A stretch of DNA of 64,000 bases from Adiantum capillus-veneris (Eukaryota; Streptophyta; Polypodiopsida; Polypodiales; Pteridaceae): NCBI GenBank assembly GCA_014529385.2, contig CM043953.1:98833342-98897341 (forward strand). The letters are read 5' to 3'. Both the position numbers and the translations under genes were made by a program. Numbering within the stretch: position 1 is the first letter of the stretch; each line of letters starts with the position of its first letter. The notes beneath the pieces were generated by a model. The model made no database searches. It was given only the letters and a program-made list of their open reading frames with translations, and was not told the origin of the DNA. Of the stretch, positions 35,801 to 48,250 are shown piece after piece.

Positions 35801-36675
35801 GATTCCTTTTGAATATCTCCCAACCTCCTGAGCTTCTGAGCTTTTGGCCTGTATACTTCTTTAAGGGGAATCTGATGCTCCACTCCTTTAGCTCCCCTCA
35901 GATCCTTATACTCCGTTGCAAATAAGTTAGGGTAGGATGCACATAGGTCCATATAGCCTTCCTTCTCCCGCTTTGTTAAATCGGAACCTAACATATCTTC
36001 CACCTCTTTAGCTTGCAGACTACAAACGGGAACTTGCATACCTCTCCTTGCAGTGGTAGAGTCTACTATGACTCCGAACAAATCTATATCCAGCTTCAAT
36101 AAATCCTCATCACTCTCTTCCTCTTCGACACTGGTCAACCCTTCATCATAAGTAGACTCTCTTTCGTACTCATAATTGGTACTGAAATCTCGATTATCTC
36201 CACCTGCCGAGGGATGAAAATGACTTTCCCTGGTCTTTAGATCCAACACAATCTGCCCGCCATTTTCTCGATCTGGCAAGGTAAACACCCCGGTCCCCCA
36301 ATCTTGCTTGGCTCCAATTGCCAACAGCCATGGCCTCCCCAATATAATTGGATAAGCATTCTCTCCTGCTTTCATGACAAAAAAATCAATTAAGCATTCA
36401 ATTCCCATAACCTTTACCTTCACATCCTGTGCCACTCCTAAACAACGAGCTTTGGCATGATTAGCCATCCTCATTCGCACATTGGATTTGACAACAGCTT
36501 TAATGCCAATATCCCTCATAGCAGACTCCGTAATAACACAGACTTGGGCACCACCACCGATGTATGCTTGAACCTGTTTCTTCTTCTCAATCAAAACATC
36601 CACCACCGGAAGCACATCGATCGGACTCCCCACTTTTAAGGCTAGATTCTGTACTGTATGCGCCTCTCCTCCCAC
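32893..36675 (-). pseudogene. gypsy-3 pol: protease, RT, dual RNase H, integrase, heavily mutated
   Basis: From right to left: a retropepsin-like region (about 36600-36250) in which the usual catalytic Asp of the D-G-A motif reads Gly (YIGGGAQVCVI); an RT with FMDD in segment 34792-35538, after stops at 35692-35694 (TGA) and 35551-35553 (TAG); RNase H remains at 34564-34776; and a second RNase H-like segment at 34237-34419 (TNNEVEYLTL, then GDALLVIKQ). The integrase has a zinc-finger Cys pair near 33810, a core at 33487-33747 with ISYRG where ISDRG is usual, and later parts at 33112-33453. A basic tail follows at 32893-33108. Several stops and frame changes separate the pieces. Not functional. 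Confidence 0.88.
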
Positions 36676-37720
36676 TCAAGGAAGCCTCGTGCTGACACTG
36701 GTTGACCACTGCCTTCTTAACTTAGGGTTTAATGCAAGCAGCTGCCCAAAAGTGATGTTAGCCTTTTGATTTTGAACATCTCTTACCAAATCATACTCCG
36801 GATTACCGCGTCCCAACTGAAAATACTTTTGGGTAATTCTCTGTCTTTGCCTTCTTCTGCTTGGCTCTGGCTGCTCTCTACCTTCATTTACCTTATCTTT
36901 CCCCTTCTTTGCTGTAGTTTCACGCTCCATCTCAGTCTCCCTTTCACCTCGTGCTCTTTTGTTGGCCATGGTGTCAACCTCCTGCGTGTCAACCCCAATA
37001 ATATTAACCCTTGGTATTTCATCATTACCTAATGGAGCCGCCTGTGCTTGGTTTTCAACCTCTTGCTGCCCTCTTTGGCCATTAAACTCTGCTTGAATTT
37101 CTTCTCTCGGACCCAAAGTCGGATTGGGAACCATCGCCTCATATCCCAATGCACCTTGCTCAATCTTCTTCTTTATTTTACGTCTTTTAGACCGCGCAAT
37201 ATCAACTGCCCCGTTGTAATTCTCCGGGCCCTCGATATCCACCTTTTCACAAACTTTGGGATGTAAACAAGACATAAACTTTTCCAATTTAAAGTACTCA
37301 CAACCATTGACCAACTGCATGGCCACTGCGAAATCCCTCCAGCACTCTTCGAAGTGGGCGAGGAAGACGCTAAATTCCTCATTCACGTCCTGCTTCAAAT
37401 TCTTCAATCTTGCATCCAAGTCGACAAGAGACACCTCTTTTTGAAAGTCTTGCAGAAAACGGGCCCGCAACGTCGGCCACATAATCCTTGGCTCTCCCTC
37501 CAACGCATAGAACCATGTCTTTGCTTTTCCCCTGCATCAAGAATGGGATCATTTGCATCTTGCTAGCTTCATCCGGCATATGCAGTGACATCATATACAA
37601 CTCAAAATCGGCCATCCACTCTTCCAGATCTCCTTTTTCCACAAAAATTGGTCCATAACTATGTGTTGCCTTCTCTCCTTGATGGAAATAACCGTCTTTG
37701 ATCAACACCGAGACGAGCAA
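36676..37720 (-). pseudogene. gypsy-3 gag, frameshifted
   Basis: The N-terminal part (37379-37720) and the main part (36676-37503) are in different frames. The main frame has a Gag core (WPTLRARFLQDF segment) and a long charged C-terminal half, and ends at a TGA at 36676-36678. Beyond that stop the same frame continues as pol. I see no CCHC knuckle. Confidence 0.8.
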
Positions 37721-39751
37721 TCAGCAGCTCCTCAGTGGAGGCACCAGAAGATGGAGAGGGGTAATAGGGAACACACCCAGCACACAAAATAGTTGCCTCT
37801 CTATAGCCCAGGGATTCCACAGCACCCCTAACCTAACACCTTCAAATTGGCTAATTTGCTCTAACAACTCCACTTTAGCATACAAAACAACTATCTCAAA
37901 CCTTGCAAAAAACACTCCACAGCACAAATGCACCCACACTGCTCAACTCACCCTTTCCGACTCGCAAAACACTCCTAATCTGCCTTCTTGGTTCGAGCTG
38001 CAGGCAAACCCTCTGCAAGCAATGGCCAATACATGAAGAGCGAGAGAAAATGAGGGGAATGGGGAGAAGAAACACAAGAGATTGGGGCAAATAAGTGGTA
38101 TTATTGCATAGGGAGTAGTACAATCAAGTATGCAGCTTCAATGGCAAGCTTAGCACCACACAAGCTTCAAGCTTCCAATCACCCACTCAGGCAAAAAAAC
38201 CCTCAAATTTTCGCATTTACAACCTTTTATAGGGGTGCCTCTAGGAGGTCCAAAAAAGAAAAAAGGATGAGTTTCTCCTCCAGTGGCCTTCACTTAGAGC
38301 TTCTTTTAGAATTTGTTTGCATTGCCAACACTTGGCACATTTGATTTTTGGAAACCTTTGCATGGTGTACACCTTGGGTTTTGGTCCCTTTCCTTTGGCC
38401 AGCCGGATCTCCCCTTGGGCCTCTCTTGCCTTGGCTCGCTCTTTAACTCCCCTTGTCGGCTCATCCTCCTTGCAGCGAGACGCCTCCCCCTCCTTGAGCA
38501 ATAGCGATGTCGCTATTGGGGGGGGGGGGTACATCCCTTTCCTCAAAAAATTTGACCCTTAACGGGCGTGGGCACATCCCCTTACGGGCTGCCATGTCAT
38601 CACCAAAATTCCTCACCATGCGGGCGCCTGCGGGCGCGCCCTTCTTGCACCGCCAACACACGCCAAAACCGCCGCCAAACGGCCACTGCGCAGCGCTAGG
38701 TCCACATGCCATAACCCATGGGAGGGAGCTCCCCTCTCTCTCTCTCCCTTCTTGTGTTCAATGGAGAGCCCACGCTCCTGCTCATATACCACAGCATCTA
38801 GCCCGCCCCATGCGCATGTGGGATAACCACCCGCCACGTGGCAGCTCCGCAGGCCTCAAGCTTTAAGGGCTTTAAAAAAAACCCCATTATATATATTTAT
38901 ATTTTTTTTAACAAAAACTCTTTTTGGCCTTCCTTTACCACACTCCCATTCTCTGCTCCAAGGTTGGACTGCCAAGCCGTAAAGCCCGACTGCGAACTCA
39001 TTTGCTTGACTCTGGATTCACCTTTCCTTGCCGCCCTTTACAATTTTCCGAGCCCCCAGACCGAGGCCGTAAAAAACGTCAAAAAACCATATGCAAATAC
39101 TTCACTCTTAATTGCTCAGGCTTGGCCATACCATAACTCTGTGCTCGAGGCTCGGAATCACGTGCCATGACTTCGTTCTAACTCCACATTGTGTATACTA
39201 TCATCGAAAACTTTGGCGAGGCCCAAAAGATGCCAGATGGCACATCCTCCAATGCGGCCAAGTGGGCTCAGACCCGGTCTCCGAAAAAACTTCAATTGAT
39301 CATATCTTGCAAACCATGGCTCCGATCCGCAATCTGAAAATACGGGTAGGCTCCATGAATTGAGCTCTACACATCTATACCTCAATTTCCACTTGGATTA
39401 GCTGTCTCCTGTTGCCCTGTCCGACAAGAATCTGCAAACTACTAAAGCTTCAACCTTCAATAACTTGGGCTTCGTAGCTCGGTTTGATGAACCGTATGGA
39501 CCTGCTCCTTCAGCACTTCAAGCTCTTCATTCCTGGACCCAAAAGCTACACTTTGCATCTTCTTCACCTCCTATCGAAATTAGCCCCTCATGGAGCCTTC
39601 CTTGGCCTATAAGCCACATCATGCATACACTTCCGTTGCTACCTGCCATCCCATGATTTTCCTAGCTGCTCGAGTCCTTTGCCATGCTTCTGTTTGCCTG
39701 CATACATCTGCCCATGTCACCTTCTAGAGTCGACACACTTTGGCTACAACA
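37721..39751 (-). repeat. gypsy-3 5' LTR (37752-39751) and primer region
   Basis: Four bases inside the LTR boundary the - strand reads TGGTGCCTCCACTGAGGAGC, a candidate primer binding site for a tRNA other than initiator Met. The LTR is the full partner of 30725-32699. Confidence 0.8.
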
Positions 39752-39782
39752 ACGTTCTAATGGTTTTCATGCGCTGCACTAT

Positions 39783-39962
39783 GACGAGGCGAGTGTTGTT
39801 GCTTGATCAGCATTGATGTCGTCTTCCTCCTTACAATCACGTAGCTTCCCTAGAGAGCCTCTTTGTTGCCAGTGCAGACGAGGCGAGTGTTGTTGCTTGA
39901 TCAGCATTGATGTCGTCTTCCTCCTTACAATCACGTAGCTTCCCTAGAGAGCCTCTTTGTTG
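39783..39962. repeat. Tandem duplication, 94-bp period, identical copies
   Basis: 39783-39868 and 39877-39962 appear identical over 86 bp, separated by eight bases. It lies just beyond the gypsy-3 right flank. Confidence 0.93.
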
Positions 39963-40271
39963 TCTGGCAACTCACCACTGTTACTCATTCAATACCTATG
40001 CTGACACCCCATATCTTCAAGATATTGCGGGGTGCATCTTTTTATGCATATCTTTAAGATCTTATTCACAAATCTCATCCACATAATGACATAAATGACC
40101 ACTAGCTTCATGCTCCAATAAAAAATTAATAAATTAATACAATGTAAATTTATTTTTAAAATAACCTCTTATTTTTCATTAGCAAAAAGGGGAGGCATCA
40201 CTGCCCAAAAAAAACAAAGCCTCCTAAAGGATCTGCCCCGCATCCTTTAGGGAATCTTTGTTTTTTATTAA

Positions 40272-41609
40272 CACTAGGTTGGTAACCTAACAGGACATAA
40301 AAGTGTCCTTTCAGGGTTTTGAAAAAAACCTCCAAAACCATAGTAGATCCACTCATTTTGTAAAATCCTTTCATGAGGTTATAGTTCAAGGCCTACTACA
40401 CATGGAAAAAATAAGAAACTTGTAAAATTTTTCATCTTTTGGTCACACCAAGCCTCCAAAGTTGATGGACCAGTACATTTTCATCAAAACAGTCATTTCT
40501 TATGTTTTGTTGCATAAAAATAAGATTAGGGATTTTTGTAGGACTTGAGATTAATTCCCTAGTTAACTTCAATGGGTTGGTGATCACAACATATGATTGC
40601 TTCTCACTCACTATTTTTTGTTTTTCCAAAAGAAATAGGTACAAAAAAGTTGAATTTTCACCATTCTGCAAACCTATCATCAAAGTTTCTATAGCCACGC
40701 TCAATACAAATAATATATGCATGTTTTCTTAGTTCCCTATTGTCCTTTGGGTTCATAAGGAGCCATGGAGCATGTCAAAAGAATAATACATCTCTTACCA
40801 AGGGGAATCTTGGGGACAGAGATGAAGTGCTAAATACAGCAAACATGAAAAAATGGGTTCAACAATATGAGTTGTAGAATCCCATAGAAACTATTCAATA
40901 TCTAGCCAAATTTGATCCTTATGACTAGATATGGTTACTACCTACAAAATGCATGTAGTTGTCACAAGAAATTAACAATATTGAAAAAACTATACTTGAT
41001 ATACTAGAATGTTTCGTTTTCTTCTATAATTGAAAAAATCAACCATCGTTGTCTACTATGCAAAATAGGGTATTAGGTGCCCCAAAACTCAAGGAATATT
41101 AGCTTTATGTTACAATATGTGACATAGAAAATCAAAACTGCATTTGGATATCATGAAAGCCACCAAAAAAATCATAGAAGAGCTAAAATTGGCTAAAAAA
41201 CAGGATTTGACAATTTTTGTAATTTGGTCATAACTTACAACTTTAACATTTATTTCTCCCTAGAAGCATCAGGACATGTTGAGGACTACTAAAGATAGTT
41301 CTCTAGCATTATAGACCTCACAAACATGAATTCTAGAGTGGTATAGTTGCAAAAAGTTGAAAAAAGCCAAAAACAGGACCCGTTTTTTCACACAGTTTAG
41401 GTTGTGAAATGTTGTGCAAGGACAAGGTTAAAGATGGAATTGATATTCCAAAAAAATTTCGAGTTTTTTTCAGCTCATGAGACAACTTTCTAGATAGATA
41501 GCACCTCAAAATCCATTTTGAAACTCTTGACATAATTCAAGAAAAATGGTCACTTAACAGGACATAAAAGTGTCCCAGGACATAAAAGTGTCCCATTACC
41601 AACCTAGTG
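40272..41609. mobile_element. 1,338-bp inverted-repeat DNA element flanked by TTAA
   Basis: The ends are CACTAGGTTGGTAA and its exact reverse complement (40272-40285 and 41596-41609), each flanked outside by TTAA (40268-40271 and 41610-41613). A subterminal self-complementary phrase (GGACATAAAAGTGTCC) occurs once near the left end (about 40292) and twice near the right end. The interior is AT-rich and has no frame with a transposase motif; the longest frame is 96 codons (40432-40722, - strand). TTAA duplication is known for piggyBac, but the terminal bases are not the piggyBac ones. It is best described as a non-autonomous DNA transposon of uncertain superfamily. Confidence 0.75.
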
Positions 41610-41758
41610 TTAACTCTTTCTTCTTATAGTGAATAAAAAAAGTGAGTAGGGTGCTACAATCTTTTTAAGGGTTCATTAAGGAGTATCTAGTGAGATGCCT
41701 TCTAGCAAAGCCAAGCAAAAACGTTAGTCTACGTAAGGTTTTCCTCAAGGTCACTCTA

Positions 41759-41821
41759 CTTTGTCTTCCCTCGTAAGACAAAGTTACCACTCTACTTTGT
41801 CTTCCCTCGTAAGACAAAGTT
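41759..41821. repeat. Two tandem copies of a small perfect hairpin
   Basis: ACTTTGTCTT and AAGACAAAGT arms around a 7-base loop at 41759-41785, repeated exactly at 41795-41821 (36-bp period). Confidence 0.9.
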
Positions 41822-42863
41822 ACATACACTTTTTGGCCGCCTTGGGAAGTGAGATGGTGGTTGATTTTAAAATGGAGATTCCTTGGGAGAATATTGATGG
41901 AAAAACTAGTTTCCTCTACGTATCATGACATGGCAATGTCACGAAGAAGGGGCAGGTGGCGAGGTATGCAAGCAAGGGAGGCCTCATCGACGAGCCACAC
42001 TCTCTCTTTTCCTACCCTTGCACACATGATGCCACCATCTCCAATAGCAAGTTCCTTTTTGAAGAGAAGTTGCACATAGTGGACACTGAGGAGTTGTCTA
42101 TATAGATATAGCTCAGTGACCCAACTAGGAATGGCAGTGAATGCACCCAGATCTAGTTGCTGTGTATATACAAACCCCCCTTATTGTAGGGTTCTGCTCG
42201 TCGATGCCCTGCAGACCATGGGCCATTGTCATGGACTGGTGCGCTACTTAGATTTTACCTTAGTATAAGCAGAGTGCAAATTAAATAGCCAAGAGAGAGC
42301 AAGAGGCCACGATATGGATGGGCAGATCTTGCTATTGAAAGGACAAAGAGCGAGAGGGGGATGAGGGTGGTCGCAGTGCGGATGAAGGCATAGACAGAAG
42401 GAGAGAAGGATGCACAGGAACAACAGCAAATGAGTGGCCTTTCCTTTTACTGAAGTCCCTTAGGGAATATTCTCGTCTAATTAATGTAAACGTTTAGAAT
42501 AGAACCAACAGAATAGGATGGTACCATTCTATTTTCATGGGGGAGGCTTTTTCTTTCTCCCCATGAAGGCTTAAAAGTCTTATGAATGAAAAGAAATCAT
42601 GGTCTTCTGAATGCTCTTTTCTAAAAATTTCATCGACCTTTTTAGATTAAGAAGTGTATTTGTAGCCTTATAGGAGTTTGATCCCATTATGTAAGATATT
42701 GACAAAGGGTCCTTTGATTTAAAGACTTCATAAAGATTTATTTTACTAATTGGCTCTCTAAAAGAAGCCTTAGAGGAAAGTTGGGGTTAGCATACTTTCA
42801 CTGTTTTTAGTGATGATTGAGACTTACCTTAAATGTTACTTCAATTTTAAAATAGTAAATGGA

Positions 42864-43300
<437 letters not shown>

Positions 43301-43755
43301 TTATAAATTAATTCTAGTCAATATTTAAGAAAGTCTCTTTTATTAAGTGGTTGTCGACTTAATTTCCTCCTCACAAAGAAGCGAATCGAAAATACTAGCA
43401 TAGATTTGCAAGATTTTTGAACTATTTTCTCACATATTTCGCCGTTTTCTTCCCTTTACATGGTTTGCAACCGGTTAGTCATGATTTTCAACAGACTCAA
43501 GGCTAAGCTGAGGCAGTCCTTTCTCGAACACAGATTCCAATTAAAGTCAATCTAATGACTTTATTAGTTTTTTATTCTTTTAGAAAGCCATCGTGACCCT
43601 TTCACTTGTTTGTTTTATTATTTTCTACGCTTATTAAATTTATCCTTTTTTATGAAAAAAACACTAAAATATTTTTGTTTTGATTTGTTGTTTTATTAGT
43701 TTTATTTTACTTCCTTCTTATTTCATTATGTTTCAAAATGTTGATGTGCAATGTA

Positions 43756-44921
43756 CACCTTTTACATTATTTAAGTGGGGCCTTCGTAATATACAAACCA
43801 TTTGTAATAGAGAAACATGGGTACTGGAATGGGGTGAAGTAACCAGATACTTTCAGAACTCCATCTCACACTGGTCCCCTTGGTTGTCTAAAGATGTCAG
43901 TGTAATTCTAAATCCGTGTTGGAGAGAAATTGCAAGAAGGATGAACAATAAAGGACTCCAACGATTGATCCAATTTTGATGGAAACAATAATTGTTGGAA
44001 ACCCTTTGACGTGTTGTTTGCCCAGTTTAAACTCAATGGCATTGAGAAGCTATTAGTCAACAGAGTTGTTGAAGGCTTAGACAACATTCTCATGCCTATT
44101 TGGGAGTCCACTTTTGAGTGGAAAGCTTGGAAATGGCCCATCAATAGCCAATCCTCTAAACCTCATACCAAGGACATTTACCAAGCGTTAATACACGAAG
44201 ATTATTTGTTTGCCCCTTTGAACAATCAATGGAAGAAACAATGGTCGGAAGTTTGATGGGTCCAGGTCACAAAGAACATTTGGAATCCACAGTGGCCTCA
44301 TTTTATGAAGGTATTTTTGTGGAAGGTATTGTGGGGAGCCTTGCCAACATGTGTCAAGATTCAGGCACGTGGTATTGGGTCTGATAGGTGTTCAGGGTGT
44401 AGATTGGCTAGCAAAGACCTTGCCCACCTCTTCATGGAATAATTGGCAATTAGAGGCTTGGTAGGGAAAGTGTGCAAATGGATACAAAGAACGTGGAAGG
44501 TTGGATTTTCCAAGAAGGATCTATGTCTAGGAGGAAAATAGTTTTGCAATCTTGCTATTCTAATTTGTACTCAAGTTTCTTCATCAACATATAGAAAGCC
44601 AGGAATTATGGTGTCTTCAATAGTGACCTCTATGGGGATAACTTCTCAAAGATTGTACAAGAAAGTAAGGAGTCAATATTGGTGATGAGTAAAAAGAAAA
44701 TATTGGATGATTGGCTTAGGGAAACTCTTGACATCCAATTGAGCCTTGCTGTGTAAAGGATTGGGCTTTTGGTAATAGTACGTTGTTAGGTACTTCTAAC
44801 TAAGCTCTGATGTATCCATTTGGCCCTCAAGGCTTGGCATGAGCTTGAGGCTGATTTGTATATTTCTTGGTGACATTATATACAATCACTCATAATTGTG
44901 AGTTTTGCAAAAAAAAAAAAC
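43756..44921 (+). pseudogene. LINE (non-LTR retrotransposon) 3' fragment with zf-RVT domain and poly(A)
   Basis: The 44011-44540 frame, broken by stops such as 44254-44256 and 44440-44442, contains the zinc-binding domain found after plant LINE RTs: FLWKVLWGALPTCVKI, then CSGC and HLFME. An upstream piece (about 43756-43976, other frame) looks like the preceding RT tail. A run of A at about 44910-44921 is a plausible LINE 3' end. The copy is 5' truncated and decayed, as most LINE insertions are. RT catalytic motifs are not present in the window. Confidence 0.7.
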
Positions 44922-45137
44922 CATTTGTGATAATACTATTTATATTAAAACACATAAAAATTCCATGTAATTTTAGACACGTATTTAAACTTACTCTTCC
45001 TCATCTCCCCCCCTTTAACTTAGCAGGCCTTTGTGCCTCCTCACTTTGTTTCTTAAAACTCTTTCTTTTTGTTGTGATCCTTTAGGGAGGCTTTGTTATA
45101 GTTTGCTTTTTAAAAGTGTTTAAAAAAATTATATTCC

Positions 45138-45169
45138 TCAAAGGGTGTGCAACGTCGCACACCCTTTGA
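45138..45169. repeat. Strong 13-bp-arm hairpin
   Basis: TCAAAGGGTGTGC and its exact reverse complement flank a six-base loop. No transcription unit is recognised next to it. Confidence 0.85.
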
Positions 45170-45193
45170 GCAAGACTTTTTTTTATAAAAACT

Positions 45194-45218
45194 AGAGAGA
45201 GAGAGAGAGAGAGAGAGA
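45194..45218. repeat. (GA)n microsatellite
   Basis: Short GA run, 25 bp. Confidence 0.9.
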
Positions 45219-45563
45219 AAAGGGCTAAAAAAAACAATTTTCCTAATCGATGAAAATAAGGGCAAACTTGGATTTCTTCTCATTTTTAGATTAAACATTG
45301 AAGCCTTTGTCGGTAATTACATTAAAACTTGTGTATATTTTTCAGTTTTCTTAAAAGCAAGCTCAAAATCTAGAGTAGATTTTATAATTTCATTCCGTTA
45401 AAATGCAATGGAGAGTTTTTTTTTAAAAGGTGCATTCATTTTCGTATTTTAGAATGTCTTTTAAGTCCCTAGGACGCCTGCCGCTCTCTCCTTTTGCAGA
45501 TGGTCGTTAACAATGCTGTCACACTAGACTTAAAAACAAAAGCTGCACATTTTTTTCAGCAAA

Positions 45564-45800
45564 TGGGAGTAGCTCAGGTGGTTAACCTCCTGCTTAGATG
45601 CTATCTGTTAGGGTTCGACGCCTCTAAAATGAAGTCCCACGTGCACTTTTTGTAGTTGACCACTGCTTGGAGAAATTGGCCAAGGGTACGAGGCCATCCC
45701 TTTCACAAGGGGTGGAGGCCAACTTATTTCTTTTCATCGGTGGTTTTGCCACCTGCTAATGGCCTTTGCTTCCCTACCCTAATGTGACATGGGATTTAAA
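45564..45800 (+). mobile_element. tRNA-derived SINE
   Basis: The start reads like a tRNA 5' half, with an A-box TAGCTCAGGTGG at 45570-45581 and a B-box GGTTCGACGCC at 45612-45622, the spacing of an internal RNA polymerase III promoter. A non-tRNA body follows. The 3' end is uncertain; a short A-run near 45797 may mark it. No anticodon arm of a working tRNA can be folded convincingly, so it is a SINE rather than a tRNA gene. Confidence 0.55.
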
Positions 45801-45835
45801 AAAATCGCTCTTTTCATTCAAGAGTACTATGAACT

Positions 45836-45859
45836 CTCTCTCTCTCTCTCTCTCTCTCT
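45836..45859. repeat. (CT)n microsatellite
   Basis: Short CT run. Confidence 0.9.
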
Positions 45860-46234
45860 AATGGAGAAGAGAGCTCAATAATTAGGCTTCGACAATTTTA
45901 AGAGTCTCAAAAAAGAACAGACACCATCTCAAGGAAGGTTACACTTTTGTGAATTTTGAAATTCAATATCACTCAATAATTAGGCTTTTGACACATGGCA
46001 CTTCTCAAGCCCTCATTCTCCCTCTTCGCAGGGTCCTCATTACCTATCTCTCTCAATTATAAGAGTTAGATACTAAACATGTTATAAATACTCTCTTTCC
46101 CTCATTTTTTTGCCAAATTAATAATCCTCACCCACACGTACGACTTACCTAGCCTGTGCAGCACTGCACCTTGGAGCTTGCCCTGCTCCTCTAGTAGCTT
46201 CCACCTTAGCCTACATTCACGAGCATATGTGCAG

Positions 46235-46237
<3 letters not shown>

Positions 46238-46279
<42 letters not shown>

Positions 46280-46280
46280 G
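46238..46280. repeat. (GA)n microsatellite, one interruption
   Basis: GA run broken by one extra G near 46271. Confidence 0.93.
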
Positions 46281-46512
46281 GAGACACAGTCTTGTGTGCT
46301 ATGGTCAAAGAGAGAAGAGAGTGCATTTGAAGCAAGAGAGAAAGAGCAAGGGGATGTGAGAGGAGAGATAGAGAGCATGCGACATGTTTGTGCCCTACAA
46401 CTTTTGGAGTCAAAGCTTCATGAGTCAGGTCTCTTGAATAAGGACGTGAAGACAAGAATCGACACACATAGATCACTGCTCTATTAGGCTTTGAAGGTGG
46501 TTTTGCATATGC

Positions 46513-46516
<4 letters not shown>

Positions 46517-46559
<43 letters not shown>
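46517..46559. repeat. (GA)n microsatellite
   Basis: Uninterrupted GA run. Confidence 0.95.
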
Positions 46560-46563
<4 letters not shown>

Positions 46564-47947
46564 GAAGAAAACTATAGACATGGTCCCTAGGTGGCATGCC
46601 TCCCTTTGCTTCACCCTCGATGTTGAGGATGGGGCTCAAACTGCACCACATAGGACAACATGGGCCCATGCAGTATAAATATTCTCTCGAATTTTGATTC
46701 GCTCGAAAAATTTCGCTTGGTGTATGGTAAGACTCCCTAGGGACTAGTGATGACAAGTCCACTCTCCTACACAAGAGGGAAGGGTAAGAAGCTGTGCTCT
46801 ACCCACAATGCATATAAACCTTTCCCTAATTCCACAATCTAGTTGTGCAAACCTTTACTCTCTTGTCTCTACCATTAGGACAACTTAATCATCAATATAA
46901 GGGTTAAACAATATAATGGGATGAAATCCCATAAAAAGTGATTGTCGATAGAGTAAATTGTCTCAGTAATTGTCACCTTGGATTTTTTAAAGCAAAAATT
47001 TGGTATACCCAATGGTTCTACTAGCCTTAATTGTTTTGAATGTTCATGGGCATCTTGTGACCTTATATGTTTTCTTTGCTGATTTGGGGTCCCATCCTTG
47101 GGCATCGTTTATCGTATGTATGGCTTGTCCTTTTTAAAAGTGTCTTCCTACTTATCATTCGGTACAACAGGTTTTTTTTGGTGAGTAGCCATGCCTTATG
47201 CTTGTCCTATCTAGTGATAAGCTATGTAGAGAGGTTGTGGAGCAAACATAGTTTTCCCGATGTTTGTATATTGCCTCTTTGTCTCTTCTCATTGTGCATA
47301 TCTACTCTTGAAAGTCTCTTATTGCAACGACATCACAACCTCTTAAAGCAGTGTGGGACTCTTGTGAACTATATTTGAAACTTAGCACATTGCTTAAGCA
47401 TCAAAGATTTGTTTACCACCGATTGCTTGGTGGCTTGCAAGTTTTGCTTCAAATTAAACTCATGGGTATACCAAGAGCACATTCTCTCCCAAGGGCAATA
47501 GGTCAAATCTATGCATAGCTTCCTCAGAGGTTCTAATAGATACCCTTTGCATTGTGGTGCTTCATGAGTTTTCTTTCCACCGTCTGGATGGAATTTGATG
47601 AATTCTCAGGTCATGGTACCTTTCTAGTGGAAAGTAGTTTATATCTAGCTTTGAGGCTCTCTCAGTTAATTGTTTTTTACTTCACTTATTCCCTTTCAAT
47701 CCTCCTCTGCTAAGATACTTTAAAGTTTCAAGGGTTGAAGGTGGCCTATCATCAACACTTAGATAACAACAAGATTGTGCATATTTGCTTGTTGGATCAA
47801 GGTCACTTTTCTTTGGGCTGTAAAAGATTCTCTTGTGAAGCATAATTCATCTCTTCTTCCATTGGGATTGTAGACAGATAGCCTCCAAAATCTTCCCACA
47901 TGCTTATTCCACAAGGTCTCTCGTTGTCTCCTAATTGAATCATGTTT

Positions 47948-47950
<3 letters not shown>
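46560..47950. other. Intergenic, no supported gene
   Basis: Only short frames without domains on either strand. Nothing further recognised. Confidence 0.5.

Positions 47951-48031
<81 letters not shown>
47951..48031. repeat. (CT)n(AC)n microsatellite, 81 bp
   Basis: CT 47951-47986 then AC to 48031. Confidence 0.96.
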
Positions 48032-48036
<5 letters not shown>

Positions 48037-48250
48037 GACTAGGTAATCATCATGCATTTCCTTCACCGTTTCTAGCATCTCCACTACCACTCGAGTGATT
48101 GAGGTAGTGGTTTCCAGAGCCATGAGTGTAGCCAAGTTAACTAGCTTTTTTAACCTCCTCCTCTTTATGAGCTACTTCCACCCTTTTCTTAAGGCCTCAA
48201 GTTCTTCCTTGAGGGTTGAATTCCCTTCTTTTTCCACTTTCTTTCCCACA

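Larger units (their letters stand above)
30725..39751 (-). mobile_element. Ty3/gypsy LTR retrotransposon gypsy-3, degenerate
   Basis: LTR pair 30725-32699 and 37752-39751 (about 2.0 kb) encloses gag and pol on the - strand. Flanking ACGT (30721-30724 and 39752-39755) is a four-base target duplication. A five-base ACGTT reading is possible if the LTR start is set one base later. The LTRs differ by many substitutions and at least one 14-bp indel near 37805, so this copy looks older than gypsy-1. The pol order protease-RT-RNase H-second RNase H-like-integrase suggests the Tat/Ogre side of the plant gypsy elements. Confidence 0.9.

Noticed and set aside
45564-45640. A functional tRNA gene
   Set aside because: A and B boxes are present but no complete cloverleaf with an anticodon arm can be formed; SINE is the better reading.
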